NCBI GenBank assembly: GCA_045652705.1
Contig: JAZRUV010000017.1
Coordinates: forward strand, 1-28,178
DNA length: 28,178 nt
DNA from: UMGS1649 sp045652705
GTDB lineage: Bacteria > Bacillota > Clostridia > TANB77 > CAG-465
Reading direction: 5' to 3'
The notes beneath the pieces are model-generated. The model was not told the origin of the DNA, did not search any database, and saw only the letters and a list, made by a program, of their open reading frames with translations. Numbering within the stretch: the first letter of the stretch is position 1; every line of letters begins with the position of its first letter. Shown here piece after piece: positions 22,431-28,178 of this stretch. A program made the position numbers and the translations under genes.

Positions 22431-22560
22431 TCACTTGTTTCCTAACTAAAACGGAAAATAACAACCCATTTTTGAAAATTTCTTTCAATTGTTTCCTAAA
22501 TAGTTTTAATTTTTGCAACCTTAAATAGAAAATATCTCTCAATTGTTTCCTCTTTAAATG
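22431..22560. repeat. three diverged direct repeats at exactly 54-bp period
   Basis: The core TCAATTGTTTCCT occurs at 22485-22497 and 22539-22551, with TCACTTGTTTCCT at 22431-22443, each start 54 bases from the next. Flanks are also related (AAAATnTCT before each core, CAACC mid-unit in two). The unit nearest the gene includes the recombinase 2 SD. They are candidate binding sites for the recombinase or a regulator. Confidence 0.75.
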
Positions 22561-22575
22561 TTAAAATTGCAGACA

Positions 22576-22860
22576 CTAATTTGATAATTTTATGAGAATT
22601 TGCTTAATTTCTTTGAGATTATATTTCTCATTATGCTCTTTAATGTAAAATGGTTTATTACTAATTTCATTTACTTTGTATTCTAGTATTGTTAGAGTAG
22701 TAGGATATGTAATTATGTATTGAGTTGGTTCAACAAATTGTAAATTTGTTTTCAATAAGTGTTTAACTTTGCCATTTTTAGTTATGTAAGTGTAGTTTTT
22801 GATGATTTCTAGAATTTCAGTATTTGGTTTTAATTCTTGTATTACTTTGAATTCAAGCAT
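22576..22860 (-). CDS. small protein upstream of serine recombinase 2
   Basis: 94 aa, no family recognised. VEP lies at 43-45, then FYI, five residues, KY, LxxIxxxL at the C-terminus. Spacing is identical to the 93-aa protein at 18522-18803. ATG 22860 follows AAAGGAG, which lies in a hairpin (22868-22890). The ORF is open 27 codons further upstream without an SD. It is separated from recombinase 2 by the 54-bp repeats. Its role is unknown; position suggests control of recombination. Confidence 0.72.
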   Translation of the reverse strand: MLEFKVIQELKPNTEILEIIKNYTYITKNGKVKHLLKTNLQFVEPTQYIITYPTTLTILEYKVNEISNKPFYIKEHNEKYNLKEIKQILIKLSN

Positions 22861-22867
22861 AAAAAAT

Positions 22868-22890
22868 GTTCTCCTTTCTAGAAAGAGAAC
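22868..22890 (-). promoter_or_regulatory. hairpin masking the SD of the 94-aa gene
   Basis: On the minus strand GTTCTC-TTTC and GAAAG-GAGAAC pair around a very small loop. The SD AAAGGAG is in the 3' arm, so translation of the small gene would require the stem to open. Confidence 0.45.
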
Positions 22891-22947
22891 ACTGTATTTA
22901 TATATCTTCCAAGCAACTATGTGAGTTCGATTGAAAGACAAAATAAA

Positions 22948-22977
22948 AACTTACGATACCATATTGGTTCGTAAGTT
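22948..22977 (-). terminator. terminator of tRNA-Thr
   Basis: AACTTACGA pairs with TCGTAAGTT, 12-nt loop; on the minus strand TTTTATTTT follows. It begins 10 bases after the tRNA CCA end. Confidence 0.75.
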
Positions 22978-22986
22978 GTTTTCAAA

Positions 22987-23062
22987 TGGAGCTAATAGGC
23001 GGAATCGAACCGCCGACCTACAGGTTACGAATCTGTTGCTCTACCTACTGAGCTATATTAGC
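22987..23062 (-). tRNA. tRNA-Thr (anticodon CGT), CCA encoded
   Basis: 76 nt. The acceptor arms GCTAATA and TATTAGC pair fully, followed by T and an encoded CCA. The D arm is GCTC...GAGC. The anticodon loop TTCGTAA gives CGT, reading ACG. The T arm is GGCGG-TTCGATT-CCGCC. The anticodon stem has one A-C mismatch at its top pair. The mobile element ends just downstream of it, but no copy of the tRNA 3' end was found at the other side, so it is not shown to be the att site. Confidence 0.97.
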
Positions 23063-23073
23063 ATGTGCGTCAA

Positions 23074-23526
23074 CTAGATAGTTGACATTGTCCTTTTACT
23101 TCTATTTTTTGCTTTTTTATTTAATTTCTTTAATTCGGCTAGACCGTGAAAAGCTAATATTAATGGATATATCAATTCTATTATAAGGGCAAGGAAATTT
23201 ATTCCCATTGTTGCAACGCTTATTACAATATATACTAGCATAGACATTGCCATTATTATTTCAAGTAATATCCCAAACATTTTTTTATGACTATATAATA
23301 TATAACATATTCCAAACAATATTATCATAAGCAATTGCCACCACACAGCACCAATAACCGTTCCAAAAGTTACAGCTGTTGTAGAAATGCTGTTCATCTT
23401 TGAAACATATGATATCACAGCTAGAATAGTTATTAGAGTATATACTAATCCCAACACTAATATTATATTCTGTGATTTTAATTTGTTTTTACTTTTTACT
23501 CTTTCTTTCCTCATTGTTTTTTCCAT
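23074..23526 (-). CDS. small integral membrane protein, four helices
   Basis: 150 aa, family not recognised. A very basic N-terminus (MEKTMRKERVKSKNKLK) is followed by four hydrophobic segments at about 20-42, 55-78, 84-106 and 107-130, and a basic C-terminus (KKLNKKAKNRSKR). AAGGTGG lies close before the ATG at 23526. It ends 11 bases before tRNA-Thr with no terminator between, so the two may share a transcript. It shares no features with the mobile block and is probably chromosomal. Confidence 0.75.
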   Translation of the reverse strand: MEKTMRKERVKSKNKLKSQNIILVLGLVYTLITILAVISYVSKMNSISTTAVTFGTVIGAVWWQLLMIILFGICYILYSHKKMFGILLEIIMAMSMLVYIVISVATMGINFLALIIELIYPLILAFHGLAELKKLNKKAKNRSKRTMSTI

Positions 23527-23580
23527 ACAACCACCTTATAATGAACATATTATATCACAAGTGAAAAAAATGTAAAGAAA

Positions 23581-23600
23581 AAACTAGGTTTCCCTAGTTT
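23581..23600 (-). terminator. terminator of carD
   Basis: AAACTAGG pairs with CCTAGTTT, with a GAAA tetraloop and TTTTTTC following on the minus strand, 4 bases past the carD stop. Confidence 0.85.
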
Positions 23601-23604
23601 ATTT

Positions 23605-24120
23605 TTAAGTTAACTCTGCTGTTCCTAAATCATAAGAGAATTTTATCTTCTCTTCTATTTCTTTATCTACTTCTGTGTGGTCCATACCTTGAGCAAGCAT
23701 AAGCTCACTTATTAGTATTTCTTTTGCGGAAGTAAGCATTTTCTTTTCAGCTGTTGAAAGTCCCCTTTCCATATGTCTGTGTGATAAATCCCTTACAACA
23801 TCTGCTACTTCTAATATATCTCCTGTTTTTATTTTGTCTACATTAGATTTATATCTTCTACTCCAATTGTTTTCGTAAATATATTCTGCTTTTGGTTTTT
23901 CTAAAACTGCAAATACGCTTGGTGCTACAGAGGCGTTTGAAACTTCTCTTACCCCAATATCTGTTGCTGTTTCAGTTGGAACCATAAGCTTCATATCTCC
24001 AACTGGCATTTTTATTATATAATATTCTGCTGTATCTCCAAACATTTCTTTTTCTTCTATTGACTCTATAGTACCTGCTCCATGCATAGGATACACTACT
24101 TTATCTCCAATACTAAACAT
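23605..24120 (-). CDS. carD: CarD/CdnL family RNA polymerase-binding regulator
   Basis: 171 aa. CarD/CdnL proteins bind the RNA polymerase beta subunit and stabilise open promoter complexes, chiefly at rRNA promoters. The N-terminal Tudor-like domain is clear: FSIGDKVVYPMHGAGTIESIEE then YYIIKMPVGDMKLMVPT. The helical C-terminal domain follows (~75-171, DILEVADVVRDL, GLSTAEKKML). The ATG at 24120 has GAGGG upstream. It has its own promoter (24162-24190) and terminator and lies downstream of radA, a common neighbourhood in Clostridia. Confidence 0.93.
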   Translation of the reverse strand: MFSIGDKVVYPMHGAGTIESIEEKEMFGDTAEYYIIKMPVGDMKLMVPTETATDIGVREVSNASVAPSVFAVLEKPKAEYIYENNWSRRYKSNVDKIKTGDILEVADVVRDLSHRHMERGLSTAEKKMLTSAKEILISELMLAQGMDHTEVDKEIEEKIKFSYDLGTAELT

Positions 24121-24161
24121 ACTTGTCCCTCACTTTCTGCTTCTTTATTTAACACAGTTAT

Positions 24162-24190
24162 ATTATACCATTTTAGATTAAAAAAGTAAA
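24162..24190 (-). promoter_or_regulatory. promoter of carD
   Basis: Minus strand TTTACT (24185-24190), 17 bases, TATAAT (24162-24167). Confidence 0.75.
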
Positions 24191-24215
24191 GGATTTTAAA
24201 AAAATTTTACCATAA

Positions 24216-24251
24216 AAGAATAGACGTGCTATTATATATACGCCTATTCTT
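24216..24251 (-). terminator. terminator of radA
   Basis: AAGAATAGGCGT and ACGTCTATTCTT (minus strand) pair over 12 bp with one G-U pair; 12-nt loop, then TTATGG and a later T run. It lies 16 bases past the radA stop. Confidence 0.7.
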
Positions 24252-24267
24252 AAGGTTTCAAAACATA

Positions 24268-25620
24268 TTAACCATTTGTTACCAAATCCTTGATATTATT
24301 TACTTTAACTAGTTTTACTCCTTGTGGCAATTCTATCTTTTCCAAACCATATCTTGTTGTATATATTGTTTTATATCCCAATTTTACAGCCTCTTTAATT
24401 CTCTTTTCAATATTTACAACTCGTCTTACCTCGCCTGTTAAAGCAAGCTCACCAATAAATACCGAATCATTATTTAAAGCCTTTCCTTTATAACTAGATA
24501 TAATAGCCATTGCAACAGCTAAATCTGCTGCGGGTTCTGCTATTTTTATTCCACCAACAACGTTTATATATACATCTTGAGTTCCTAAACTTATTCCACA
24601 GACTTTTTCAATTACAGCAAGTAAAAGATTTAATCTATTTACCTCAATGCCTGTTGTAACTCTCCTTGGAATATTGTAATATGAATGAGTTGTTAATGCT
24701 TGAAGTTCTAGTAGTAATGTTGATGTGCCTTCTAATATGGCGGTCGTAACCGTTCCTGGTTGGTTCTTTTCTCTTGTCAAAAACATTTCAGACATATTTG
24801 TGACTTCAACCATTCCCTTTTCTGCCATTTCAAATATTCCTATTTCGTTAGTTGAACCAAATCTGTTTTTTACCCCTCTTACTATTCTATGTGATACAAA
24901 TCTTTCACCTTCAATATACAACACAACATCTACCATATGTTCTAAAAGCCTTGGACCAGCTATAACACCATCTTTTGTTACATGCCCTATTACAATGGTA
25001 ATTATACCAAGTTTTTTAGAAATATTCATAAGACGTGCTGTTACTTCTCTTACCTGTGATACACTTCCTGGCACAGAAGAAATAGCTTCATCATACATTG
25101 TTTGAATAGAATCTATAATACAAACTCTAGGATTATTTTCTGTTATTTTAGACTCTATCTCATCTATGTCTGTTTCACCATAGAAATATATTTTCTCATT
25201 GTCTATTCCTAGTCTATCTGCTCTAAGCTTTACTTGAAGTTCTGATTCCTCACCAGAGACATATAACACATCACCATGTGCTGTTAGCTTATCTGAAATT
25301 TGTAAAACCAAAGTGGATTTTCCTATTCCCGGTTCTCCACCTAAAAGTATCAAAGAGCCATCAACAATTCCGCCACCAAGCACTCTATCTAGTTCGCCAA
25401 ATCCACTTGTAAAACGTTCTTTTTTTACTATTTGTATATCTTTTAGTTTTTTCATTTCACTTTTAGGAATATTTGATACCACTTTTTTACCTTGAGATTT
25501 TTCTTTTATTTTTTCTTCTACAAATGTATTCCACTGATTGCATCCAGGACATTTACCTAACCACTTGGCCGACTCATACCCACATTCTTTACAAAAGAAT
25601 ACTATTTTTTCTTTTCCCAT
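24268..25620 (-). CDS. radA: DNA repair protein RadA (Sms)
   Basis: 450 aa. RadA is a RecA-like DnaB-type helicase that drives branch migration in recombination. The N-terminal zinc finger has Cys10, 13, 24 and 27. Walker A GGEPGIGKST is at 94-103, Walker B-like VCIIDSIQTM near 170, and the RadA-specific KNRFG near 250. A Lon-like C-terminal domain follows (AVAMAIISSY, FIGELALTGEVR). The ATG at 25620 has AAAGGAAC upstream. It lies 33 bases after corA with no terminator between, so it is probably co-transcribed from the corA promoter. Confidence 0.97.
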   Translation of the reverse strand: MGKEKIVFFCKECGYESAKWLGKCPGCNQWNTFVEEKIKEKSQGKKVVSNIPKSEMKKLKDIQIVKKERFTSGFGELDRVLGGGIVDGSLILLGGEPGIGKSTLVLQISDKLTAHGDVLYVSGEESELQVKLRADRLGIDNEKIYFYGETDIDEIESKITENNPRVCIIDSIQTMYDEAISSVPGSVSQVREVTARLMNISKKLGIITIVIGHVTKDGVIAGPRLLEHMVDVVLYIEGERFVSHRIVRGVKNRFGSTNEIGIFEMAEKGMVEVTNMSEMFLTREKNQPGTVTTAILEGTSTLLLELQALTTHSYYNIPRRVTTGIEVNRLNLLLAVIEKVCGISLGTQDVYINVVGGIKIAEPAADLAVAMAIISSYKGKALNNDSVFIGELALTGEVRRVVNIEKRIKEAVKLGYKTIYTTRYGLEKIELPQGVKLVKVNNIKDLVTNG

Positions 25621-25653
25621 ATTTGTTCCTTTCTATTTTTATTTCTACATTTA

Positions 25654-26601
25654 TTACAGCATATCTTTTTTATTTAACCATATGGTAACTATTACTGTTA
25701 TAACTGCTGTTATACCTAATACACCGTAGAATCCATTAACTCCTGTATTAAATGGAAAATCTACATTCATACCCATTATTGAAGCAATTAATGTTGGTAT
25801 AGATATAATTAGTGTAATAGATGTTAAAAGCTTCATCACATTGTTTAAGTTGTTAGATACAACAGTTCCAAATATATCCGTCATTCCATTTAATATTTCT
25901 GAATATGTGGCTGCCATTTCCATAGCTTGTCTATTCTCTATAACTGCATCTTCAAGAATATCTTCATCTTCCTCATATAGTTTTATGAACTTACCACGTC
26001 TCAATCTTTCCATAACCGCTTGGTTTGTTTTAAGCGCAGTGTTGAAAAATATCATAGACTTTTGGTAGTTTATAAGCTTTAGTAGTTCTTTATTACTCAT
26101 AGTTTTCGTTATATTATCTTCAAATGCTTCTACATCCCTGCTAATATATGTTAAGTATCTTAAAAATTCTACAGAAGTTATATATATCAATTGAAATGCT
26201 AGTCTAGATTTTTTATACGTGGCAATTTCTCCTACTATTGTTTTCTTTCTACTTAGCATATCCATTAAAGAAAACTTTTCTGAAGATATTGTTATTACAT
26301 AATCGTCCCTAACTGCAAGAATACCTAAAGGCATTGTTGTATATACTTTACCTCTTTTATTTTTTTCTGTAATAGGCATATTAATAGATACAAGTATTTG
26401 GTCATCCTCTGTATCTATGTGTGATGTTTCTTCTTCATCCAGAGCATATTTTAAAAGCGTCTCATCTACTCCTGTTTCTTTTATTACATAAGCCATTTCT
26501 TTTTCCGTTGGCCTTACTAAATCTATCCAACAACCTTTTTCAATTTTTTCTAGTTCTTTTAATTTTTTATCTTGTTCTGTATTTTTTAATATTTTTATCA
26601 T
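25654..26601 (-). CDS. corA: CorA family divalent cation (Mg2+/Co2+) transporter
   Basis: 315 aa. A soluble alpha/beta N-terminal domain (~1-240) with a long stalk helix (KELLKLINYQKSMIFFNTALKTNQ) leads to two C-terminal membrane helices (~255-275 and ~290-310). Between them is the selectivity motif GMN (SIMGMNVDFPFN), with a charged end (LNKKDML). This is the complete CorA plan; it forms a pentameric channel in the cytoplasmic membrane. GGGGTGAG precedes ATG 26601, with a consensus-spaced promoter at 26629-26657. It is the first gene of a corA-radA unit. Confidence 0.93.
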   Translation of the reverse strand: MIKILKNTEQDKKLKELEKIEKGCWIDLVRPTEKEMAYVIKETGVDETLLKYALDEEETSHIDTEDDQILVSINMPITEKNKRGKVYTTMPLGILAVRDDYVITISSEKFSLMDMLSRKKTIVGEIATYKKSRLAFQLIYITSVEFLRYLTYISRDVEAFEDNITKTMSNKELLKLINYQKSMIFFNTALKTNQAVMERLRRGKFIKLYEEDEDILEDAVIENRQAMEMAATYSEILNGMTDIFGTVVSNNLNNVMKLLTSITLIISIPTLIASIMGMNVDFPFNTGVNGFYGVLGITAVITVIVTIWLNKKDML

Positions 26602-26628
26602 ATGCTCACCCCTATACTTTCTGCTATT

Positions 26629-26657
26629 ATCTTATTACAGGAATAGGAAGTTGTCAA
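26629..26657 (-). promoter_or_regulatory. promoter of corA-radA
   Basis: Minus strand TTGACA (26652-26657), 17 bases, TAAGAT (26629-26634). Confidence 0.8.
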
Positions 26658-26697
26658 GAAAATAGCGCCAATTCACAACATTTGTTTATTCGTACAA

Positions 26698-26726
26698 TTG
26701 AATTTACATACTTGTTATGTTATAAT
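26698..26726 (+). promoter_or_regulatory. promoter of the 77-aa gene
   Basis: TTGAAT (26698-26703), 17 bases, TATAAT (26721-26726). Confidence 0.88.
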
Positions 26727-26777
26727 ATTTATGTAATCTTAGAAAACCAAAGAATAATTATTTGAAGGAGCCAAGTT

Positions 26778-27011
26778 ATGTTCGACTTAAAATTTAGTTA
26801 TATGAAACCTACCGGCGCAAATGTTACCGAAAAATATTCTACTCTTGTGAACTTCACAGATGCCGTAGAAAACGGAGCTTACCCCAAACAGTTTCTGAGC
26901 TACGGCGAAGTGGATGCCACATTCTTCGAAAACCCTCTTCTCGACAAACACTTTGAAACAGTTGAAGCTTTATATAAGCACTGCGTTTCCATTATGCGAG
27001 GCCACTACTAA
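26778..27011 (+). CDS. small orphan protein, 77 aa, GC-rich codons
   Basis: Family not recognised. It is soluble, with aromatic and charged residues mixed (LKFSYMKPTGANVTEKYS, FLSYGEVDATFFENPLLD) and a C-terminal helix ending MRGHY. It has no signal or membrane segment. Its transcription unit is complete: a promoter at 26698-26726, GAAGGAG before ATG 26778, and a 13-bp terminator starting at the stop codon. Codons such as TTC, AAC, TAC, GGC and CTC dominate, unlike the neighbours, as in the 83-aa gene at 13333-13584. The two proteins are not similar. High expression or foreign origin could explain the composition. Confidence 0.8.
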   Translation: MFDLKFSYMKPTGANVTEKYSTLVNFTDAVENGAYPKQFLSYGEVDATFFENPLLDKHFETVEALYKHCVSIMRGHY

Positions 27012-27041
27012 AAATAGCGGACTTAATTGTCCGCTATTTTT
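27010..27041 (+). terminator. terminator of the 77-aa gene
   Basis: AAAAATAGCGGAC pairs perfectly with GTCCGCTATTTTT around a 6-nt loop. It overlaps the stop codon and can also act for the minus strand. Confidence 0.9.
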
Positions 27042-27065
27042 GTGTTTATACATTCTTTATATTAT

Positions 27066-27920
27066 TTATTTTTGATCTTCAGGTGCATTGTCGCATGGAA
27101 GTTCTAAAAGTTCTGGATTTAATATATATCTTCTAAATACAGATAAGGCCTTAGCGTAGTAATAACCGTCACATATTCTTTCATCCATAACAAATCTAAA
27201 TGTCATATACTTTTCTGTTTCTCCCGTTTTGTAATTTTTTACTCTTTCTTTTCTTCCACCCATAGCAAGGAATCCACTTGTTGTTCCAAAGTTATATATA
27301 TGATGGAAAATCGAATCAATTCCTATTGATCCTAGATTTGTTAAGAATATACTTGTATGAAATGGTGATGCTTCTATAACAGCTTTTGGTAATAGTCCGT
27401 GATTATCTAAAAATATTACTAAATTAATTATGCATTTTATTAACCAGTTTGGGAAACTCATTATAAAAGCTGCTAATTTATCTGTTGCATTTTCTTCTGT
27501 TGCCTCTTTATTTTTAGCAACTTCCTCATGTACTTGCTCTGCAATTTTAAATATCGTATCCTCTGGTTTTATTTTAAACTTAACAGTTGTATCTACATAT
27601 TCTTCATCAGTAAGTTTCTTAACTATTGCAAGAGAAATACATACTTCATTTCTTGCAAATATTCTTCTATTCATTATAAAGCGATTTAAACGTGGCTTTT
27701 CTATAACTGTTCTTGCTATTGCCGCTAAAACTACATCCATATGTGTAATTTTAATCCCTTGTTCTCTTTTCTTTTTAATATATTCTTCTAGTCTATCTAC
27801 AGATATCTCATCTTCAAAATATACCTGAGCATCAACTCTTTGCTTCATTATATATGGTATTATTTTATAGTACGGCTTTAAACTTTTAATTCTTCTTCCA
27901 TCAGCTCTTTTTCCAAACAT
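27066..27920 (-). CDS. stand-alone 2-oxoacid dehydrogenase E2-type acyltransferase domain protein
   Basis: 284 aa, covering only the catalytic CAT/E2 fold: no lipoyl or peripheral-binding domain. Visible marks are VYFEDEISVDRLEEYIKKKR at 33-52, KITHMDVVLAAIARTV at ~57-72, TSIFLTNLGSIG at 189-200, and the active-site strand DERICDG at 246-252. The E2 catalytic motif is DHRxxDG; here the His is replaced by Glu while the Asp and Gly remain. Acyl transfer by the usual mechanism is therefore doubtful. GAGGGG precedes ATG 27920 and the promoter is at 27948-27976. It is not next to E1 or E3 genes. Its substrate is unknown. Confidence 0.82.
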   Translation of the reverse strand: MFGKRADGRRIKSLKPYYKIIPYIMKQRVDAQVYFEDEISVDRLEEYIKKKREQGIKITHMDVVLAAIARTVIEKPRLNRFIMNRRIFARNEVCISLAIVKKLTDEEYVDTTVKFKIKPEDTIFKIAEQVHEEVAKNKEATEENATDKLAAFIMSFPNWLIKCIINLVIFLDNHGLLPKAVIEASPFHTSIFLTNLGSIGIDSIFHHIYNFGTTSGFLAMGGRKERVKNYKTGETEKYMTFRFVMDERICDGYYYAKALSVFRRYILNPELLELPCDNAPEDQK

Positions 27921-27947
27921 ATTATTTCCCCTCTCATAATTTGTTAC

Positions 27948-27976
27948 ATATTATCATATAATGTCGAAATTTGCAA
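27948..27976 (-). promoter_or_regulatory. promoter of the E2-like gene
   Basis: Minus strand TTGCAA (27971-27976), 17 bases, TAATAT (27948-27953). Confidence 0.7.
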
Positions 27977-28014
27977 ATAAATTATAAAAACACAAACATT
28001 ACACGAAAATAGAT

Positions 28015-28083
28015 GCAAATGATAAAAAACCATTTGCGGCTGTATAATTTAGGTTGGGGTGTAAAAACACCTTAACCTAAATT
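28015..28083. other. two hairpins in the terminal intergenic region
   Basis: GCAAATG/CATTTGC (28015-28037), then a 17-bp stem with AAAA loop (28046-28083, arms containing TTAGGTTGGGGTGT and ACACCTTAACCTAA). No gene reads into them from the left on the plus strand. They may end a minus-strand gene lying beyond the window or a small RNA. Confidence 0.5.
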
Positions 28084-28097
28084 TTATGCATAAAAAA

Positions 28098-28126
28098 TTG
28101 CAATTAAATCACAAATACCTTAAAAT
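28098..28126 (+). promoter_or_regulatory. possible plus-strand promoter at the window edge
   Basis: TTGCAA (28098-28103), 17 bases, TAAAAT (28121-28126). It would drive a gene that continues beyond the window. Confidence 0.5.
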
Positions 28127-28161
28127 GTAATTGACTAAAAAAACAAAGAAAGGTTAAATTG

Positions 28162-28178
28162 GTGATTCAATTGCGTAG
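28162..28178 (+). CDS. possible start of a gene running off the window
   Basis: GTG at 28162 is preceded by GAAAGG at about 8 nt and by the promoter at 28098-28126, and stays open for the last 17 bases. Too short to identify; the start may be wrong. Confidence 0.2.

Larger units (their letters stand above)
14635..22947. mobile_element. Tn4451-like mobilizable element(s) with two serine recombinases (boundaries approximate)
   Basis: The block holds a Mob/Pre relaxase (as TnpZ of Tn4451), two large serine recombinases (as TnpX), TnpV and two cargo membrane genes, all very AT-rich. The combination is the known gene set of Tn4451/Tn4453-type mobilizable transposons. Serine-recombinase att cores are only 2-3 bp, so the ends cannot be fixed by eye. 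The limits given run from the convergent terminator to the terminator of tRNA-Thr. Two recombinase modules suggest nested or fused elements. Confidence 0.7.

Noticed and set aside
22431..22560. CRISPR array
   Set aside because: Only three diverged 13-base cores, spacers partly similar to each other, no cas genes nearby.
22987..23062. tRNA-Thr as attachment site of the element
   Set aside because: No direct repeat of the tRNA 3' end was found at the left side, and the recombinases are serine type, which seldom use tRNA genes.

Overview
The window looks like a low-GC Firmicute of the Clostridia type. It is strongly AT-rich, Shine-Dalgarno sites are strong and GGAGG-like, most genes lie on the minus strand, and there is an HrcA/CIRCE heat-shock operon, CarD, RadA, a dockerin-bearing glucosaminidase and Tn4451-like mobile genes. 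Species cannot be named from the sequence.

Layout. (1) Positions 1-5836 hold the heat-shock operon hrcA-grpE-dnaK-dnaJ followed by rsmE, all minus. Its promoter sits between two CIRCE operators, and long-stem hairpins lie in the dnaK-side intergenic gaps. (2) Positions 5825-13200 are a cell-surface block, all minus: an O-antigen-ligase-type membrane protein; a pilin-like protein with a C-terminal formylglycine-generating-enzyme/C-type-lectin fold; a short CysE; a cadherin-like-domain membrane protein; and a dockerin-bearing glucosaminidase. (3) Positions 13298-14677 hold two small or orphan genes. (4) About 14.68-22.95 kb is a mobilizable element (or two nested ones) with a Mob/Pre relaxase, two large serine recombinases, TnpV, two cargo membrane proteins and an oriT-like region. 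It stops beside a tRNA-Thr(CGT). (5) Positions 22987-28178 return to chromosomal housekeeping genes: tRNA-Thr, a membrane protein, carD, radA, corA, a small orphan gene and a catalytic-domain-only E2-like acyltransferase.

The most interesting locus is 7304-9042. The last ~45 codons of the pilin/lectin gene look like the variable region of a diversity-generating retroelement (DGR): a GC jump, codons of the NNC type reachable from AAC, and an FGE-type C-terminus ending in GFRP. No reverse transcriptase or template repeat is in the window, so diversification would have to act in trans. The same gene has a ~210-nt leader. It carries a 43-codon leader ORF with a good SD, a (CA)12 dinucleotide tract inside that ORF, an aptamer-like three-stem fold, and an intrinsic terminator whose 5' arm contains the leader stop codon. 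Repeat-length change in the CA tract would move the leader reading frame and could switch terminator formation. I infer a surface adhesin whose sequence is diversified by a DGR and whose expression may be phase-variable by attenuation. The two parts rest on different evidence and are listed separately.

A second pattern is that each serine recombinase is preceded by a small gene of 93-94 codons, and the two small proteins share a spaced C-terminal motif. This suggests a recombinase partner family.
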